Below are positions 34,623-44,101 of a stretch of DNA of 46,365 bases, piece after piece. The DNA is from CAZART01 sp964487555 (GTDB lineage Bacteria > Bacteroidota > Rhodothermia > Rhodothermales > VXPQ01). The notes beneath the pieces are model-generated. The model searched no databases, was not told where the DNA came from, and saw only the letters and a list, made by a program, of their open reading frames with translations. The translations under genes were made by a program, and so were the position numbers. The DNA is taken from assembly GCA_964487555.1 (NCBI GenBank), contig CAZART010000029.1:1-46365 (forward strand), given 5' to 3'. Within the stretch, counting starts at the first letter, position 1. Every line of letters begins with the position of its first letter.

Positions 34623-35887
34623 AACGACGAAAGATACTCATATCGGCGTACGCCTGCGAGCCGGGACGAGGATCCGAGCCCGGTGTGGGATGGAATATTG
34701 CCGCGGGGATGGCGAATCACCACAACGTCTGGGTGCTGACGCGGGCGAGAAACCGTGCGGCCATCGAGGCGGAGATGGCGAAGAGTCCGATCTCGAATCT
34801 ACACTTCGCCTACTATGACCTTCCTCGATGGTTGAGCTGGTGGAGGCGCGGACACCGGGGCGTTCAGGTGTACTACTATCTATGGCAGCTAGGTGTTTAC
34901 GGACTCGCTCGACAGCTTCATCGAGAGGTCGGCTTCGATCTGGCCCATCACGTCACCTTTGTGAAGTACTGGGCTCCGAGCTTGCTGGCGCTGCTCGGCA
35001 TTCCCTTTATCTGGGGCCCGGTGGGCGGCGGTGAATCGGCACCGAGGACGTTCCGGAAAGGACTCGGCGTCCGTGGTCGCGTTTACGAAACAGTTCGAGA
35101 CGTCGCACAGTGGTTGGGTGAGCACGACCCGCTCGTTCGGCTCACCGCCCGCCGAAGCGCCTACGTCGTCGCAACCACGCCGGAAACCGCGGCCCGACTG
35201 TCGCGACTACGTGTAGAGCGCATCGGCGTGCTGGGAGCCGGTGCGTTAAATGATTCAGAAATCGATCGGCTCGCCGCGCTTCCGCAATCCGGCAATGGAG
35301 ACGTGACATTCATGAGTATGGGGCGTCTGCTCCACTGGAAAGGATTCCATCTGGGCATCCAGGCGTTTGCCAGGGCCGACATCCCGAATGCTCGGTACAT
35401 CGTTGTGGGCACGGGTCCCGACCAAAAACGACTGAAAGATCTGGCGGAATACCTCGGCATAGAGGATAAGGTGACGCTAACGGGCCAGCTCCCGCGCGAA
35501 GAGGCTCTTGAATTACTTGGAGAGAGCCACGTTCTCGTTCACCCGAGCCTTCACGACTCCAGTGGCTGGGTTTGCATTGAGGCGATGGCCGCCGGCCATC
35601 CTGTGCTTTGTCTCGATCTTGGCGGCCCCGCGACGCAGGTCACGGCCGATACGGGCGTAAAAGTGGCTGCGAACTCGTCTGAAGAGGCCGTGGAAGAGCT
35701 CGCCTTCCATATGCGCCACCTTGCCGGCGACCCGTCGCTTCGCGAGGAGATGGGCCGGGCCGCCAGGCAGCGCGTCCGCGAGGAGTATCGCTGGTGCGCG
35801 AAAGTCGCCAAGCTTGCCGATATCTACGCATCCCTTTCGGTTCGGCCGTCATTTGCCGAGCCGGCGTACAGCCGTTCTGAACGGTAG
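34619..35887 (+). CDS. GT4-family glycosyltransferase
   Basis: 422 residues from a GTG start overlapping the upstream stop. GT-B fold: N-terminal KILISAYACEPGRGSEPGVG with the glycine-rich acceptor loop, and C-terminal GT4 donor site FMSMGRLLHWKGFHLGIQAF, YIVVGTGPDQKRLKDLA and the E-x7-E type SSGWVCIEAMAAGHPVLCLD. It adds a sugar from a nucleotide donor to the lipid-linked repeat unit at the cytoplasmic face of the membrane. The donor and linkage cannot be read from the sequence. Confidence 0.9.
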   Translation: MKRRKILISAYACEPGRGSEPGVGWNIAAGMANHHNVWVLTRARNRAAIEAEMAKSPISNLHFAYYDLPRWLSWWRRGHRGVQVYYYLWQLGVYGLARQLHREVGFDLAHHVTFVKYWAPSLLALLGIPFIWGPVGGGESAPRTFRKGLGVRGRVYETVRDVAQWLGEHDPLVRLTARRSAYVVATTPETAARLSRLRVERIGVLGAGALNDSEIDRLAALPQSGNGDVTFMSMGRLLHWKGFHLGIQAFARADIPNARYIVVGTGPDQKRLKDLAEYLGIEDKVTLTGQLPREEALELLGESHVLVHPSLHDSSGWVCIEAMAAGHPVLCLDLGGPATQVTADTGVKVAANSSEEAVEELAFHMRHLAGDPSLREEMGRAARQRVREEYRWCAKVAKLADIYASLSVRPSFAEPAYSRSER

Positions 35888-36162
35888 ATCGTCTGTGCGT
35901 TCGGGACGTTCTCGATCCTGCTCTGAAGCGTTTTGTCCCCCGCGCATCCCATCCTGATATTTATCGACGTTCCGTCGTGGCGCCATACATTCTCATTTGA
36001 AGATACCGCCGCTGTCTTCGCGCGGACCTATCCCACAAATGCGTCAGGTGCTAATACAGTCGCGACATCTGTGCATTTCGGCATAATGCGTGTACGTGGG
36101 ACCAACCAGAGTCACACGATCATCGGGGAGAGCCCGGTCTTACCAGCACGAGCGCGATTGGG
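35888..36162. other. Intergenic gap inside the polysaccharide locus
   Basis: 275 nt without a convincing gene, the largest gap between the kinase and the polymerase. It may contain an internal promoter; no clear box or hairpin is visible. Confidence 0.4.
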
Positions 36163-37302
36163 ATGGTCTCAGAAAATCCAACGCCGGCAGCCGTCTTCGA
36201 AGGAGTAGTCGTGGCACAACGCACACGTTCCGCTACCAGCGACGCAGAGTTCCACATCGACATATCGGGGGCCGGACCCTCCTCGATTTCGGAGTCGTGG
36301 TCTTCTTTTTTCGCGCCAGGTACACCGGTCACGGCTCTTCCGAGCTGGTCTCAGCCACGCCTCCTCGTGCCGAGAGGGACCCTCCTTGAAGGTTGGCGGG
36401 CGAGCCGGATGTATCCGGCCTTCCGCCATCGGGCAAAGGCCTTTCGCCATGTTGTTCGAGCCGCGGCAGCGCTCTCGATCCTGCCGAGCCGACCTGCGGA
36501 AGAGGGCAAGTGGTCCCTGCAGCCCGTCCTCGAGAAGTACCTCCCTGAGGCGCGAACGTTATCCCTACTTATCGGCACACCCGGCGTCGGGCAGAAGCTG
36601 ACGGCGGAATGTCGGGATGGGCGCGGCCGCGCCGTCGGATATCTGAAATACGCCGACAGGCCTGTCGCCATGGCCCAGCTACGCAACGAGGCCGACGTGC
36701 TTGAGGCGGTGCCGAACGGCGTCGGCCCGAAGCTGCTCGGGTGCATTCGATGGCAGAAAGGGCTCCTCCTCCTAACGCGTCCTATTGAAGGACGGCCCGT
36801 ACGCGCTCAGTTTCCTCCACCCGATGCGCTGTCGGATTTCGCTTGTGCGCTTCAGTTGCCGGACAAAACGTCGCTCTACGAACATCCGTGGGTCCGCCGC
36901 ATGCGTGCCTCCGAACATGTGCCCCACGCGGTGCGAGCGCTGGCGGGCCGCGAGTGGAACCTGACCATTCAGCACGGCGACCTGGCCGCCTGGAACGTAC
37001 GTGGTACGGAAACCGGCCTGCGTGCATTCGATTGGGAATATGGAAGCATCGACGGCTTTCCATACCTGGATATAGCGCATTTCGTCCTCCAGCACGCCGC
37101 GTTGATCGCCAAATGGCCGTCGGCCAGGGGTGCATCGGTGGCCGCTGACTACCTCCGATCGGCGACTACCGAAAACCTGTCCGCGGCCGAAGCCGCTGCG
37201 CTCATACAGCTCGCCGCCTTCAACGCCTATCGAAATGATCCGGCGCCCGACGAGGACCCGCTTCAACAGTGGCGGCAACGAATCTGGAGAGCGATCCAAT
37301 AA
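36163..37302 (+). CDS. APH-like phosphotransferase of the polysaccharide locus
   Basis: 379 residues. The C-terminal half has the aminoglycoside-phosphotransferase/choline-kinase-like catalytic motif: Brenner-type HGDLAAWN (His271, Asp273, Asn277) and the metal-binding FDWE (Asp290) followed by YLDIAHFVLQ. The ATP-lysine could be in YLKYADRP. The first ~90 residues have no recognisable domain. Such APH-like proteins accompany the TMK-like protein in many polysaccharide clusters and may phosphorylate a sugar or another small alcohol. No membrane segment. Confidence 0.75.
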   Translation: MVSENPTPAAVFEGVVVAQRTRSATSDAEFHIDISGAGPSSISESWSSFFAPGTPVTALPSWSQPRLLVPRGTLLEGWRASRMYPAFRHRAKAFRHVVRAAAALSILPSRPAEEGKWSLQPVLEKYLPEARTLSLLIGTPGVGQKLTAECRDGRGRAVGYLKYADRPVAMAQLRNEADVLEAVPNGVGPKLLGCIRWQKGLLLLTRPIEGRPVRAQFPPPDALSDFACALQLPDKTSLYEHPWVRRMRASEHVPHAVRALAGREWNLTIQHGDLAAWNVRGTETGLRAFDWEYGSIDGFPYLDIAHFVLQHAALIAKWPSARGASVAADYLRSATTENLSAAEAAALIQLAAFNAYRNDPAPDEDPLQQWRQRIWRAIQ

Positions 37303-37326
37303 AGCGATCGCCTTCACCGAAGGGCT

Positions 37327-38880
37327 TTGCAAATCCATTCGGCGCGGCTCAGATGCCTGCCTCCTTCGAGGGGATTTCACCACGTAAGTCACGCCCGCGC
37401 TCAAGCCGGATTCGAAAATGCCGATTACCTGATTAAAGGAGACGGTTCCAAACGTAGAGCACACGATTCATATACAGTGAACGCGGCCCGACACGTTGCA
37501 CATCCACTGCACGCCCCCGGGCGCCGAATTGGGGATCGCTTCCTCGGTTGGCTGACGTGGGTCCTCCTCGGCTATGCCCTACTCGGACGTACGTTCGCCT
37601 ACGTCGGTGTCAACCCCCTCTACATCGGAGAAATCACCCTACTCTTCGGCCTCCTCGCGCTCTACTACAGCAAGACGTTTCTCTACGTCATTCAATACGC
37701 GCCGGCCAAGCTTCTCTTCGGCCTGATATTCTGGGGACTCCTCACGACCATTCCCCACGTTCCGACCTACGGCATTGACGCGCTCCGCGACGCCGTAATC
37801 TACGCCTACGGCGTTTTCACGTTTATCGTGGCGGGTTTACTCATCCAGAACGGCGAACGCCTCCGATTTCTCCTGCTACGTTATCGGACGTTCGCCGTGA
37901 TATTCATCTCCATCATATGGTTGATCTTCATTGCGTACAAATCTTTCAAGGCGACCCTCCCCCTTCTGCCCGGCACCAACGTCACCGCCATCTCGGCCAA
38001 GGGCGGCGACATCATGGTCCATATGGCCGGATGCTGCGCCTTCCTCATGGTCGGAATGGGCCGCCTGAATTGGAAGCTCGCGCTGCTGCTGCTTATTGAT
38101 CTCGCCATGATCATGGTCAGCAACCGTGGCGGCATGGTCTCGTGGGTGATTGCGCTATCGATCATCATGGTGCTCCGGCCCCCGCAGCTCAAGCTTTCTA
38201 AACTGACGTACGGCCTGGCGCTGATCGTCACCGTCGTCGCCCTTTGGAATCCCACGTTCAACCTGCAGGAGCGTCGATCGATATCTCTCGAACAGGTCTG
38301 GACGAACGTGGCGAGCATTTTTACGGAGACGGAGGACTCGGCGCTCAAAGGCACGAAGGAATGGCGCCTGCAGTGGTGGGGCGAGATCGTCGACTACACG
38401 TTCTTCGGCGAGCACTTTCTCCTGGGTAAGGGATTCGGCATCAACCTGGCCAATTCCGACGGCTACCAGGTGGAAGACGGAGACGCCCTTCGAAGCCCGC
38501 ACAACGGCCACATGACGGTACTTGCCCGCGCGGGTGTGCCGGGGTTCGCATTGTGGCTGGTGCTTCACGGCGTATGGTTCTATCAGATGTTCTTCGCGTG
38601 CCTCGAGGCTCGGCGAAGGCGCGACTACAACTGGGCCGGCATTTTTCTCTTCTTGATCTCCTACTGGCTCGCCTTTATGGTCAACGGCTCCTTCGACGTA
38701 TTCCTCGAAGGTCCGATGGGTGGAATCTGGTTCTGGTCGCTGATGGGTGCCGGCATTGGTGCCCTCCACATCTTCCGGCATACGCCCGAGATCGCGTGGG
38801 ACGCTCCAGCCGACGACGCAACTGCGTCGCTGCAACCGAGGAGTTCTTCATGGTATCATCAACACGGGGAGGCGGCCTGA
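37327..38880 (+). CDS. O-antigen ligase/Wzy-like polysaccharide polymerase
   Basis: A multi-spanning membrane protein with about 11 hydrophobic helices, a large periplasmic loop (SLEQVWTNVASIFTETEDSA to GKGFGINLANSDGY) and the SPHNGHMTVLARAGVPGF motif typical of Wzy_C/O-antigen ligase proteins. It should join repeat units on the periplasmic side. The start is unclear: the frame opens with TTG at 37327 (517 residues), but the ~50 residues before the GTG at 37477 look non-coding, so a 467-residue protein is possible. Its stop shares a base with the next start (TGATG). Confidence 0.85.
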   Translation: MQIHSARLRCLPPSRGFHHVSHARAQAGFENADYLIKGDGSKRRAHDSYTVNAARHVAHPLHAPGRRIGDRFLGWLTWVLLGYALLGRTFAYVGVNPLYIGEITLLFGLLALYYSKTFLYVIQYAPAKLLFGLIFWGLLTTIPHVPTYGIDALRDAVIYAYGVFTFIVAGLLIQNGERLRFLLLRYRTFAVIFISIIWLIFIAYKSFKATLPLLPGTNVTAISAKGGDIMVHMAGCCAFLMVGMGRLNWKLALLLLIDLAMIMVSNRGGMVSWVIALSIIMVLRPPQLKLSKLTYGLALIVTVVALWNPTFNLQERRSISLEQVWTNVASIFTETEDSALKGTKEWRLQWWGEIVDYTFFGEHFLLGKGFGINLANSDGYQVEDGDALRSPHNGHMTVLARAGVPGFALWLVLHGVWFYQMFFACLEARRRRDYNWAGIFLFLISYWLAFMVNGSFDVFLEGPMGGIWFWSLMGAGIGALHIFRHTPEIAWDAPADDATASLQPRSSSWYHQHGEAA

Positions 38881-40073
38881 TGCGCGTCGTAATCGTCCAC
38901 AACTTCTACCAGCAAGCCGGCGGCGAGGACCAGGTCTTTGCCGCCGAGACCGAGATGCTTCAGGCACGCGGCCATGACGTTTGGACATTCACCGTCCACA
39001 ATGACCGCGTGCAGGAGATGAGCCGCCCTGAAGTGGCTGTCGGGACGCTCTGGAACCGGAGCTCCCACGACGAGCTACGCGAAGTCGTGCGCCTACGGCG
39101 CCCTCACATCGTGCATTTTCATAATACGTTGCCGTTGATATCGCCTGCCGGCTATTACGGAGCACGGTCGAGCGGCGCGGCCGTGGTACAAACGCTCCAC
39201 AATTACCGTCTGATCTGTCCCGGCAGCTTGCTTTTTCGCGACGGCGCCGTCTGTGAGACGTGCATTACGAAGCGATTGAAATGGCCGGCGGTGATGCACG
39301 CCTGCTACCGCGAGAGCCGTGCCGCTACCTCGACCGTCGCGGCGATGCTCGCCGTCCACGGCGCCGCCGGAACGTACCGAAAGACAGTCGACGCCTACAT
39401 CGCGCTCTCGCCGTTTGCGCGAGATTTGTTCGTTCGCGGAGGCCTCCCTATCGAGCGCGTCTTCGTCAAGCCGAATTTTCTGCCGGAGGATCCCGGAGCG
39501 GGTACGGGTGCCGGCGGCTATGCGCTATTCGTGGGCCGACTTTCGGAGGAAAAGGGGATTGACGTGCTGCTTGAGGCATGGCAGCGTCTGCCCTCCCCGA
39601 TTCCCTTGAAGATCGCGGGCGACGGCCCGCTGGCCGATCGAATTCGGAAGGCCTCCGATGCGGACGACCGAATCCAGTGGCTTGGACGCGTGGCGTCCGA
39701 CGAGGTATATCGGCTCATGCGAAATGCCGCCGCCCTGGTTTTTCCGTCGACCTGGTATGAGGGCATGCCGATCACCCTCATCGAGGCACTCGCATGCGGT
39801 ACGCCGGTCATCGCATTCAACCTCGGTGCCATGGCAGACATGGTAGAGCACGGTAAGACCGGCTACCATGTGGAGCCGGGATCCGCCGAGGCGCTGGCCT
39901 CGACGGTAGCGTATGCCTTCGGCGCCGGCCGACGCGTCGAGTCATTCCGACAGAATGCACGCCGGGCCTTCGAGGCGCAGTACACCTCGGACGGCAACTA
40001 CCAGCATCTCCTGCATATCTACCAGGCCGCAGCGCAGCGTGCCGGCGTCGACCTCGGTCGTCGGGCCGCGTGA
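38880..40073 (+). CDS. GT4-family glycosyltransferase
   Basis: 397 residues. The ATG overlaps the polymerase stop by one base; a longer upstream frame is a shadow of the polymerase gene. It begins MRVVIVHNFYQQAGGEDQVF, the GGED loop common in capsule GT4 enzymes. The Rossmann donor half has YALFVGRLSEEKGIDVLLEA, LKIAGDGPLADRIRK and EGMPITLIEALACGTPVIAF with the E-x7-E pair. A Cys-rich segment (CPGSLLFRDGAVCETC) is a feature of this subfamily. Cytoplasmic sugar transfer to the lipid-linked intermediate; donor unknown. Confidence 0.9.
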   Translation: MRVVIVHNFYQQAGGEDQVFAAETEMLQARGHDVWTFTVHNDRVQEMSRPEVAVGTLWNRSSHDELREVVRLRRPHIVHFHNTLPLISPAGYYGARSSGAAVVQTLHNYRLICPGSLLFRDGAVCETCITKRLKWPAVMHACYRESRAATSTVAAMLAVHGAAGTYRKTVDAYIALSPFARDLFVRGGLPIERVFVKPNFLPEDPGAGTGAGGYALFVGRLSEEKGIDVLLEAWQRLPSPIPLKIAGDGPLADRIRKASDADDRIQWLGRVASDEVYRLMRNAAALVFPSTWYEGMPITLIEALACGTPVIAFNLGAMADMVEHGKTGYHVEPGSAEALASTVAYAFGAGRRVESFRQNARRAFEAQYTSDGNYQHLLHIYQAAAQRAGVDLGRRAA

Positions 40074-40290
40074 CGTAAGAGGACCGTCTCATCTTCTCGT
40101 TTCAACGTGAGACCCGTTCGGCGCAAACACGAGCGAATCCGCGCCCAAAATCGCCGTTTTTGGCCTTCAATCGGCACTTTAAGTGCTCCGCGGCCTACTT
40201 GGTCTGACATTTGTAGAACGCATGGACAGCGCATCGCTCCTCGCGACGCTGCCACCGGAAAAAGACGTTCTACCAAGTTATTCTGCGACT

Positions 40291-41073
40291 ATGAGCCTTC
40301 CATTCGCCCACCGATACATACTGGGCGTGCGTGTCGATGCCGTGACGTACGAAAGTGCGACGGCACAGATCATTGAATGGGCGCGGGAGCGCGGATCGCG
40401 CTACGTCTGCGTGGCCAGCGTTCACGGCATTATCGAGGCTTCGCAGGACGATACGTTCAAGGGCGTCCTGAACGGGGCAGACATCAACACGCCTGACGGG
40501 ATGCCACTGGTATTCGGCCTCCGCCGGCTCGGTGAGGGTACCGCGTCTCGTGTATACGGACCGGATCTCACCCTTCAGGTCTGCCGAAAGGCAGCCGAGA
40601 ACAACGTTTCGATCGCACTGTTCGGCGGCACGGAAAAGAGCCTCGAGACCTTCGTCGCCTTCCTGCGATCGTCCTTCCCGAAGCTGCGCATCGCCGCCGC
40701 CATCTCACCACCGTTCCGTCCGCTCACGGACGAAGAGGATGCGGCCTACGTCCAGGAGATCAACGGCTCGGGCGCGGGCATCGTACTCGTAGGCATCGGA
40801 TGTCCGAAGCAAGAGAAATGGATGGCGGCTCATCGCGAACACATCCGAGGCGTCATGATCGGCGTCGGCGCTGCGTTCGACTTTCATTCCGGTCGCGTTC
40901 CTCAAGCGCCGAACTGGATGCAGCGGGCGGGACTCGAGTGGTCCTTCCGCCTGGCCAGCGAGCCCAAACGCCTCTGGCGCCGCTACGCTCGCGTCGTTCC
41001 CCTTTTTCTCGGCCTGTTCGGTGTGCAGCTTGCCCGGGAGCGGCTGCTCGCGCCGGTCGTTCGGCGCGCTTGA
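40291..41073 (+). CDS. WecG/TagA/CpsF-family glycosyltransferase (GT26)
   Basis: 260 residues from the ATG in front of MSLPFAHRYILGVRVDAV; an ATG at 40222 would add 23 residues without coding support. The family motifs are VASVHGIIEASQD, the catalytic region GADINTPDGMPLVFGLRRLG and VLVGIGCPKQEKWMAAHRE. It would transfer a sugar (often a HexNAc or mannosaminuronic-type sugar) to a lipid-linked acceptor. Upstream, 40074-40290 holds an inverted repeat GCACTT-T-AAGTGC (40174-40186) that could belong to an internal promoter region. Confidence 0.9.
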   Translation: MSLPFAHRYILGVRVDAVTYESATAQIIEWARERGSRYVCVASVHGIIEASQDDTFKGVLNGADINTPDGMPLVFGLRRLGEGTASRVYGPDLTLQVCRKAAENNVSIALFGGTEKSLETFVAFLRSSFPKLRIAAAISPPFRPLTDEEDAAYVQEINGSGAGIVLVGIGCPKQEKWMAAHREHIRGVMIGVGAAFDFHSGRVPQAPNWMQRAGLEWSFRLASEPKRLWRRYARVVPLFLGLFGVQLARERLLAPVVRRA

Positions 41074-41092
41074 CTTCATTCGACCATTGGCG

Positions 41093-41110
41093 GACGTGCT
41101 CGGGCACGTC
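41093..41110 (+). other. Stem-loop between the GT26 and epimerase genes
   Basis: GACGTGC (41093-41099) pairs with GCACGTC (41104-41110) around a TCGG loop, 20 nt after the GT26 stop. No T tract follows, so it is more likely an mRNA processing or stability element than a full terminator. Confidence 0.45.
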
Positions 41111-41154
41111 ACGGTAAGAAACTTCATCCATCCGGTAAAACATCGAAAAGCATC

Positions 41155-42144
41155 ATGAAAAGCACCATGCAGAAGCGAGTACTCGTCACCGGCGCCGGTG
41201 GCTTCATCGGCCACCATCTGGTCACCTTCCTCAAGAACAAGGGATACTGGGTACGCGGCGTCGACGTGAAGCGCCCTGAATTCTGCCGAACGAATGCCGA
41301 CGAATTTCTCCTCCTCGACCTCCGCCGCTGGGAGAACTGCCTGGCGGCCTCGAACGATATCGACGAGGTCTATGCCCTCGCTGCCGATATGGGGGGCATG
41401 GGCTTCATCTCGAAATATCACGCCCAGATTCTGCACAACAACATTCTGATCAACACGCATACGATCGAGGCCGCCCGCGTCAACGGCGTCGGCCGCTATC
41501 TCTACACCTCTTCCGCCTGTGTCTACCCCGAGTACCGTCAGCTGGAAGCCAACGTAACCCCACTCAAGGAAGAAGATGCGTATCCCGCCCTACCGCAGGA
41601 TGCGTACGGATGGGAGAAGCTGATCACAGAGCACCTGTGCACCCACTATAAGGCGCAGTATGGTCTCGAGACGCGCATCGTGCGATTCCACAACATCTTC
41701 GGACCGCTGGGGACGTGGGAAGGAGGCCGTGAGAAAGTCCCTGCCGCAATGTGCCGCAAACTGGCCGTGGCGCGCCTGACCGGAAATCCCGAGATCGAAA
41801 TCTGGGGCGACGGCGAACAAACACGCTCATTCTGCTACATCGATGACTGCGTCGAGGGGATCTACAAACTGATGAAATCCGATTACCACGACCCGCTCAA
41901 CCTCGGACAGGATCGACTCATCAGCATCAATGAGCTCGCCGACGTCGTCGCCGATATTGCCGGGGTGAACATCGTGAAGAAGCACATCGACGGTCCGCAG
42001 GGCGTGCGCGGACGCAACTCCGATAATACGAAGCTGCGCGAAGTGCTCGGCTGGGAGCCGCAGATCTCTCTCGAAGAAGGACTTCGACGCACGTTCGAAT
42101 GGATCGACGGCGAAGTACGCTCTCATGCGGCCAAGGCGGCCTGA
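41155..42144 (+). CDS. GDP-mannose 3,5-epimerase
   Basis: A 329-residue extended SDR enzyme. The NAD site is RVLVTGAGGFIGHHL. The signature ALAADMGGMGFISKYHAQIL and the active-site SSACVYPEYRQLE with YGWEK match plant and bacterial GDP-mannose 3,5-epimerases closely, as do FGPLGTWEGGREKVPAAMCR and GPQGVRGRNSDNTKLREVLG. It converts GDP-D-mannose to GDP-L-galactose (and GDP-L-gulose) in the cytoplasm. In this locus it most likely supplies GDP-L-galactose to one of the glycosyltransferases. Start at the first of two ATGs; the second (41167) is possible. Confidence 0.9.
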   Translation: MKSTMQKRVLVTGAGGFIGHHLVTFLKNKGYWVRGVDVKRPEFCRTNADEFLLLDLRRWENCLAASNDIDEVYALAADMGGMGFISKYHAQILHNNILINTHTIEAARVNGVGRYLYTSSACVYPEYRQLEANVTPLKEEDAYPALPQDAYGWEKLITEHLCTHYKAQYGLETRIVRFHNIFGPLGTWEGGREKVPAAMCRKLAVARLTGNPEIEIWGDGEQTRSFCYIDDCVEGIYKLMKSDYHDPLNLGQDRLISINELADVVADIAGVNIVKKHIDGPQGVRGRNSDNTKLREVLGWEPQISLEEGLRRTFEWIDGEVRSHAAKAA

Positions 42145-42164
42145 GGACGTGTTGACGTATCGAC

Positions 42165-42205
42165 ATCCACAAGAACTAACGCACCTCCACCGATCCACAA
42201 GAACT
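42165..42205 (+). repeat. 13-bp direct repeat in the leader of the beta-helix gene
   Basis: ATCCACAAGAACT occurs at 42165-42177 and 42193-42205, a 28-bp period, in the 93-nt gap before a GTG start. A shorter version (TCCACAAGA) sits at 33250-33258 before the TTG-start gene in the same locus. Confidence 0.8.
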
Positions 42206-42237
42206 CCGAATCACTGACCTCGACCAATCGCCCTTAC

Positions 42238-44037
42238 GTGATTAACCGACAGCGCCATAGCCACGAAACGTCAACGCGTCGAAACGTCAAAGCATCAGGA
42301 CGTCGACCCGTGGTGATGCTGATGTTCCTCGTCATGATGTCGACGGGAGCGGCGCAGGCACAGCAGTGCAGTCTCCACGCGGAATGCAGTGGAGAACGGC
42401 TGTGCCTGACCGGCCGCTGCAAGCCGCTCACCGAAGCCGCTGCTGCAGACGGGCAGGTGTTTTGGGTGGATCAGCACGACGCGCGTGCCGACGACCGGAA
42501 TGCGGGCGATCGCGCCAACCCCTGGAAGACGATCGGAAGAGCCGCACGTGAAGATGCGCTGCGGCCTGGCGATGCGGTCATCGTACGTGGCGGCGTGTAC
42601 CGGGAGACCGTGAAGCCGGAGGCAGGCGGAAGCGGGCCCGACCGGCGAATCGCTTACGTCGCTTATCCGGGCGAAGACGTCGTCATCACCGGGGCCGATC
42701 CTGCAAACGACGGATGGGCACCACATTCCGGCTCCTGGAAACGCGCCCATACCCAAAGGCTCCGCGCCTATGGTGACGAAGAATTTCGGCGCGAGCTCGT
42801 CGTGGTAGACGGCCGCGTTCTCGAGCCTGTCTACGAGCGCAGTGCCGTCGAACCAGGACGGTTTTTCGTAGAAGGCAGCGATAAGAATCCCAGAGCGATC
42901 TACATGCAGCCGGCCGGCGATCCGGGGCTGAGTGGACGGCAGATCGAGATCGGCCGCCGCCATCCCCTCTTTTCACCCGCCGGCGACAAGTGCGGGGATT
43001 CGAGCCAACCCGGTTATCTGCACGTCATCGGATTCACCTTCCGCCACGCCGTCAATCGCGCTCAATGGGGCGCGGTCTGCGCGGGCAGGGAAGGCTCGCT
43101 GTTCGAGGAGAATACCGTCGAATGGACGAACGGTCTTGGCATCGATATATCGGGACGAAATCACTCGTTTCACGCGAACCGGGCGGTCCACAACGGACAG
43201 ATGGGCTTCGGTGGTTCGTGCGACGGATGCCTCCTCATTCGAAACGAGTCGTCCCACAACAACTGGAAGAAGCATAACCCCTTCTGGGAGGCCGGCGGCG
43301 GCAAGTTCGTCCGCACAAAAAACACGGTCATCCGCGATCATATAGCCGCTAACAACGACGGACCCGGTATCTGGTTCGACATCGAAAATGAAGACAACAC
43401 CATCGAATATTCGCGCCTTACTGGAAATCTCGTCGCCGGCATTATGCTGGAGCTGGCCACAGTCCGCACGCTGGTTCGACGAAATCTCGTCGTCGACACA
43501 CGTTATCACGGATGGAGCGGATCCGGCCTCCTCACTCAGGCCGCGAGCCACAACATTATCGTGCACAACACCTTCGCTCGTAACCGTGGCAACGGAGTGT
43601 GGATACGATTGGACCCTGACCGACGGTCTACTGACGGATACAATCTGATCTACAACAACCTGTTCGTCGAGAACGCCCTCACGCTCGACGAGGAGGCTCG
43701 GGAGATCGCCATTCGCGGATACGACCTCGATCATGCGCGCACGAACCGGCTCGACGGCAACGCCTACTGGCCGCACGACAGCTCCATGCGGCGGTCGACG
43801 TTCTACTTTCAGCCGGACCCGCAGCGCGACGCCAACTTCCGCAGTGACGACCTCGACCGATGGCGGACGCTCACCGGCGGCGACCACCACGGCATTGTTC
43901 TGAGGCGCGAAGCATCCCAGGCGCTGAAGCTCGCGACCACACCTACCGACGAGCTGCCGATCGGAACGGAAGCCCTCGGAATCGCCATACCCCTGGACGG
44001 CCTCGACGTCCTGACGTTCAGACGTACCGACGATTGA
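42238..44037 (+). CDS. Secreted right-handed beta-helix protein
   Basis: 599 residues from a GTG start; an ATG at 42316 just before the hydrophobic stretch (VVMLMFLVMMSTGAAQAQ) is an alternative. After the signal peptide comes a small disulphide-type module (QCSLHAECSGERLCLTGRCK), then a DUF1565-like opening (DDRNAGDRANPWKTIGRAAR, GDAVIVRGGVYRETV) and parallel beta-helix turns (EENTVEWTNGLGIDISGRNH, NDGPGIWFDIENEDNTIEYS, NIIVHNTFARNRGNGVWI). This fold is used by polysaccharide lyases, epimerases and other glycan-acting proteins. In the middle of the locus it may cleave or modify the polymer in the periplasm or outside; catalytic residues cannot be assigned. Confidence 0.8.
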   Translation: MINRQRHSHETSTRRNVKASGRRPVVMLMFLVMMSTGAAQAQQCSLHAECSGERLCLTGRCKPLTEAAAADGQVFWVDQHDARADDRNAGDRANPWKTIGRAAREDALRPGDAVIVRGGVYRETVKPEAGGSGPDRRIAYVAYPGEDVVITGADPANDGWAPHSGSWKRAHTQRLRAYGDEEFRRELVVVDGRVLEPVYERSAVEPGRFFVEGSDKNPRAIYMQPAGDPGLSGRQIEIGRRHPLFSPAGDKCGDSSQPGYLHVIGFTFRHAVNRAQWGAVCAGREGSLFEENTVEWTNGLGIDISGRNHSFHANRAVHNGQMGFGGSCDGCLLIRNESSHNNWKKHNPFWEAGGGKFVRTKNTVIRDHIAANNDGPGIWFDIENEDNTIEYSRLTGNLVAGIMLELATVRTLVRRNLVVDTRYHGWSGSGLLTQAASHNIIVHNTFARNRGNGVWIRLDPDRRSTDGYNLIYNNLFVENALTLDEEAREIAIRGYDLDHARTNRLDGNAYWPHDSSMRRSTFYFQPDPQRDANFRSDDLDRWRTLTGGDHHGIVLRREASQALKLATTPTDELPIGTEALGIAIPLDGLDVLTFRRTDD

Positions 44038-44101
44038 CAGCGTTGAAACGCCCGGCTTCCCCGCCCCGAGAACCTCATCACGACAACACGCACACACGTA
44101 G

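Noticed and set aside
42973..44097. 374-codon minus-strand frame over the beta-helix gene
   Set aside because: Antisense shadow; the plus strand has a signal peptide and clear beta-helix repeats.
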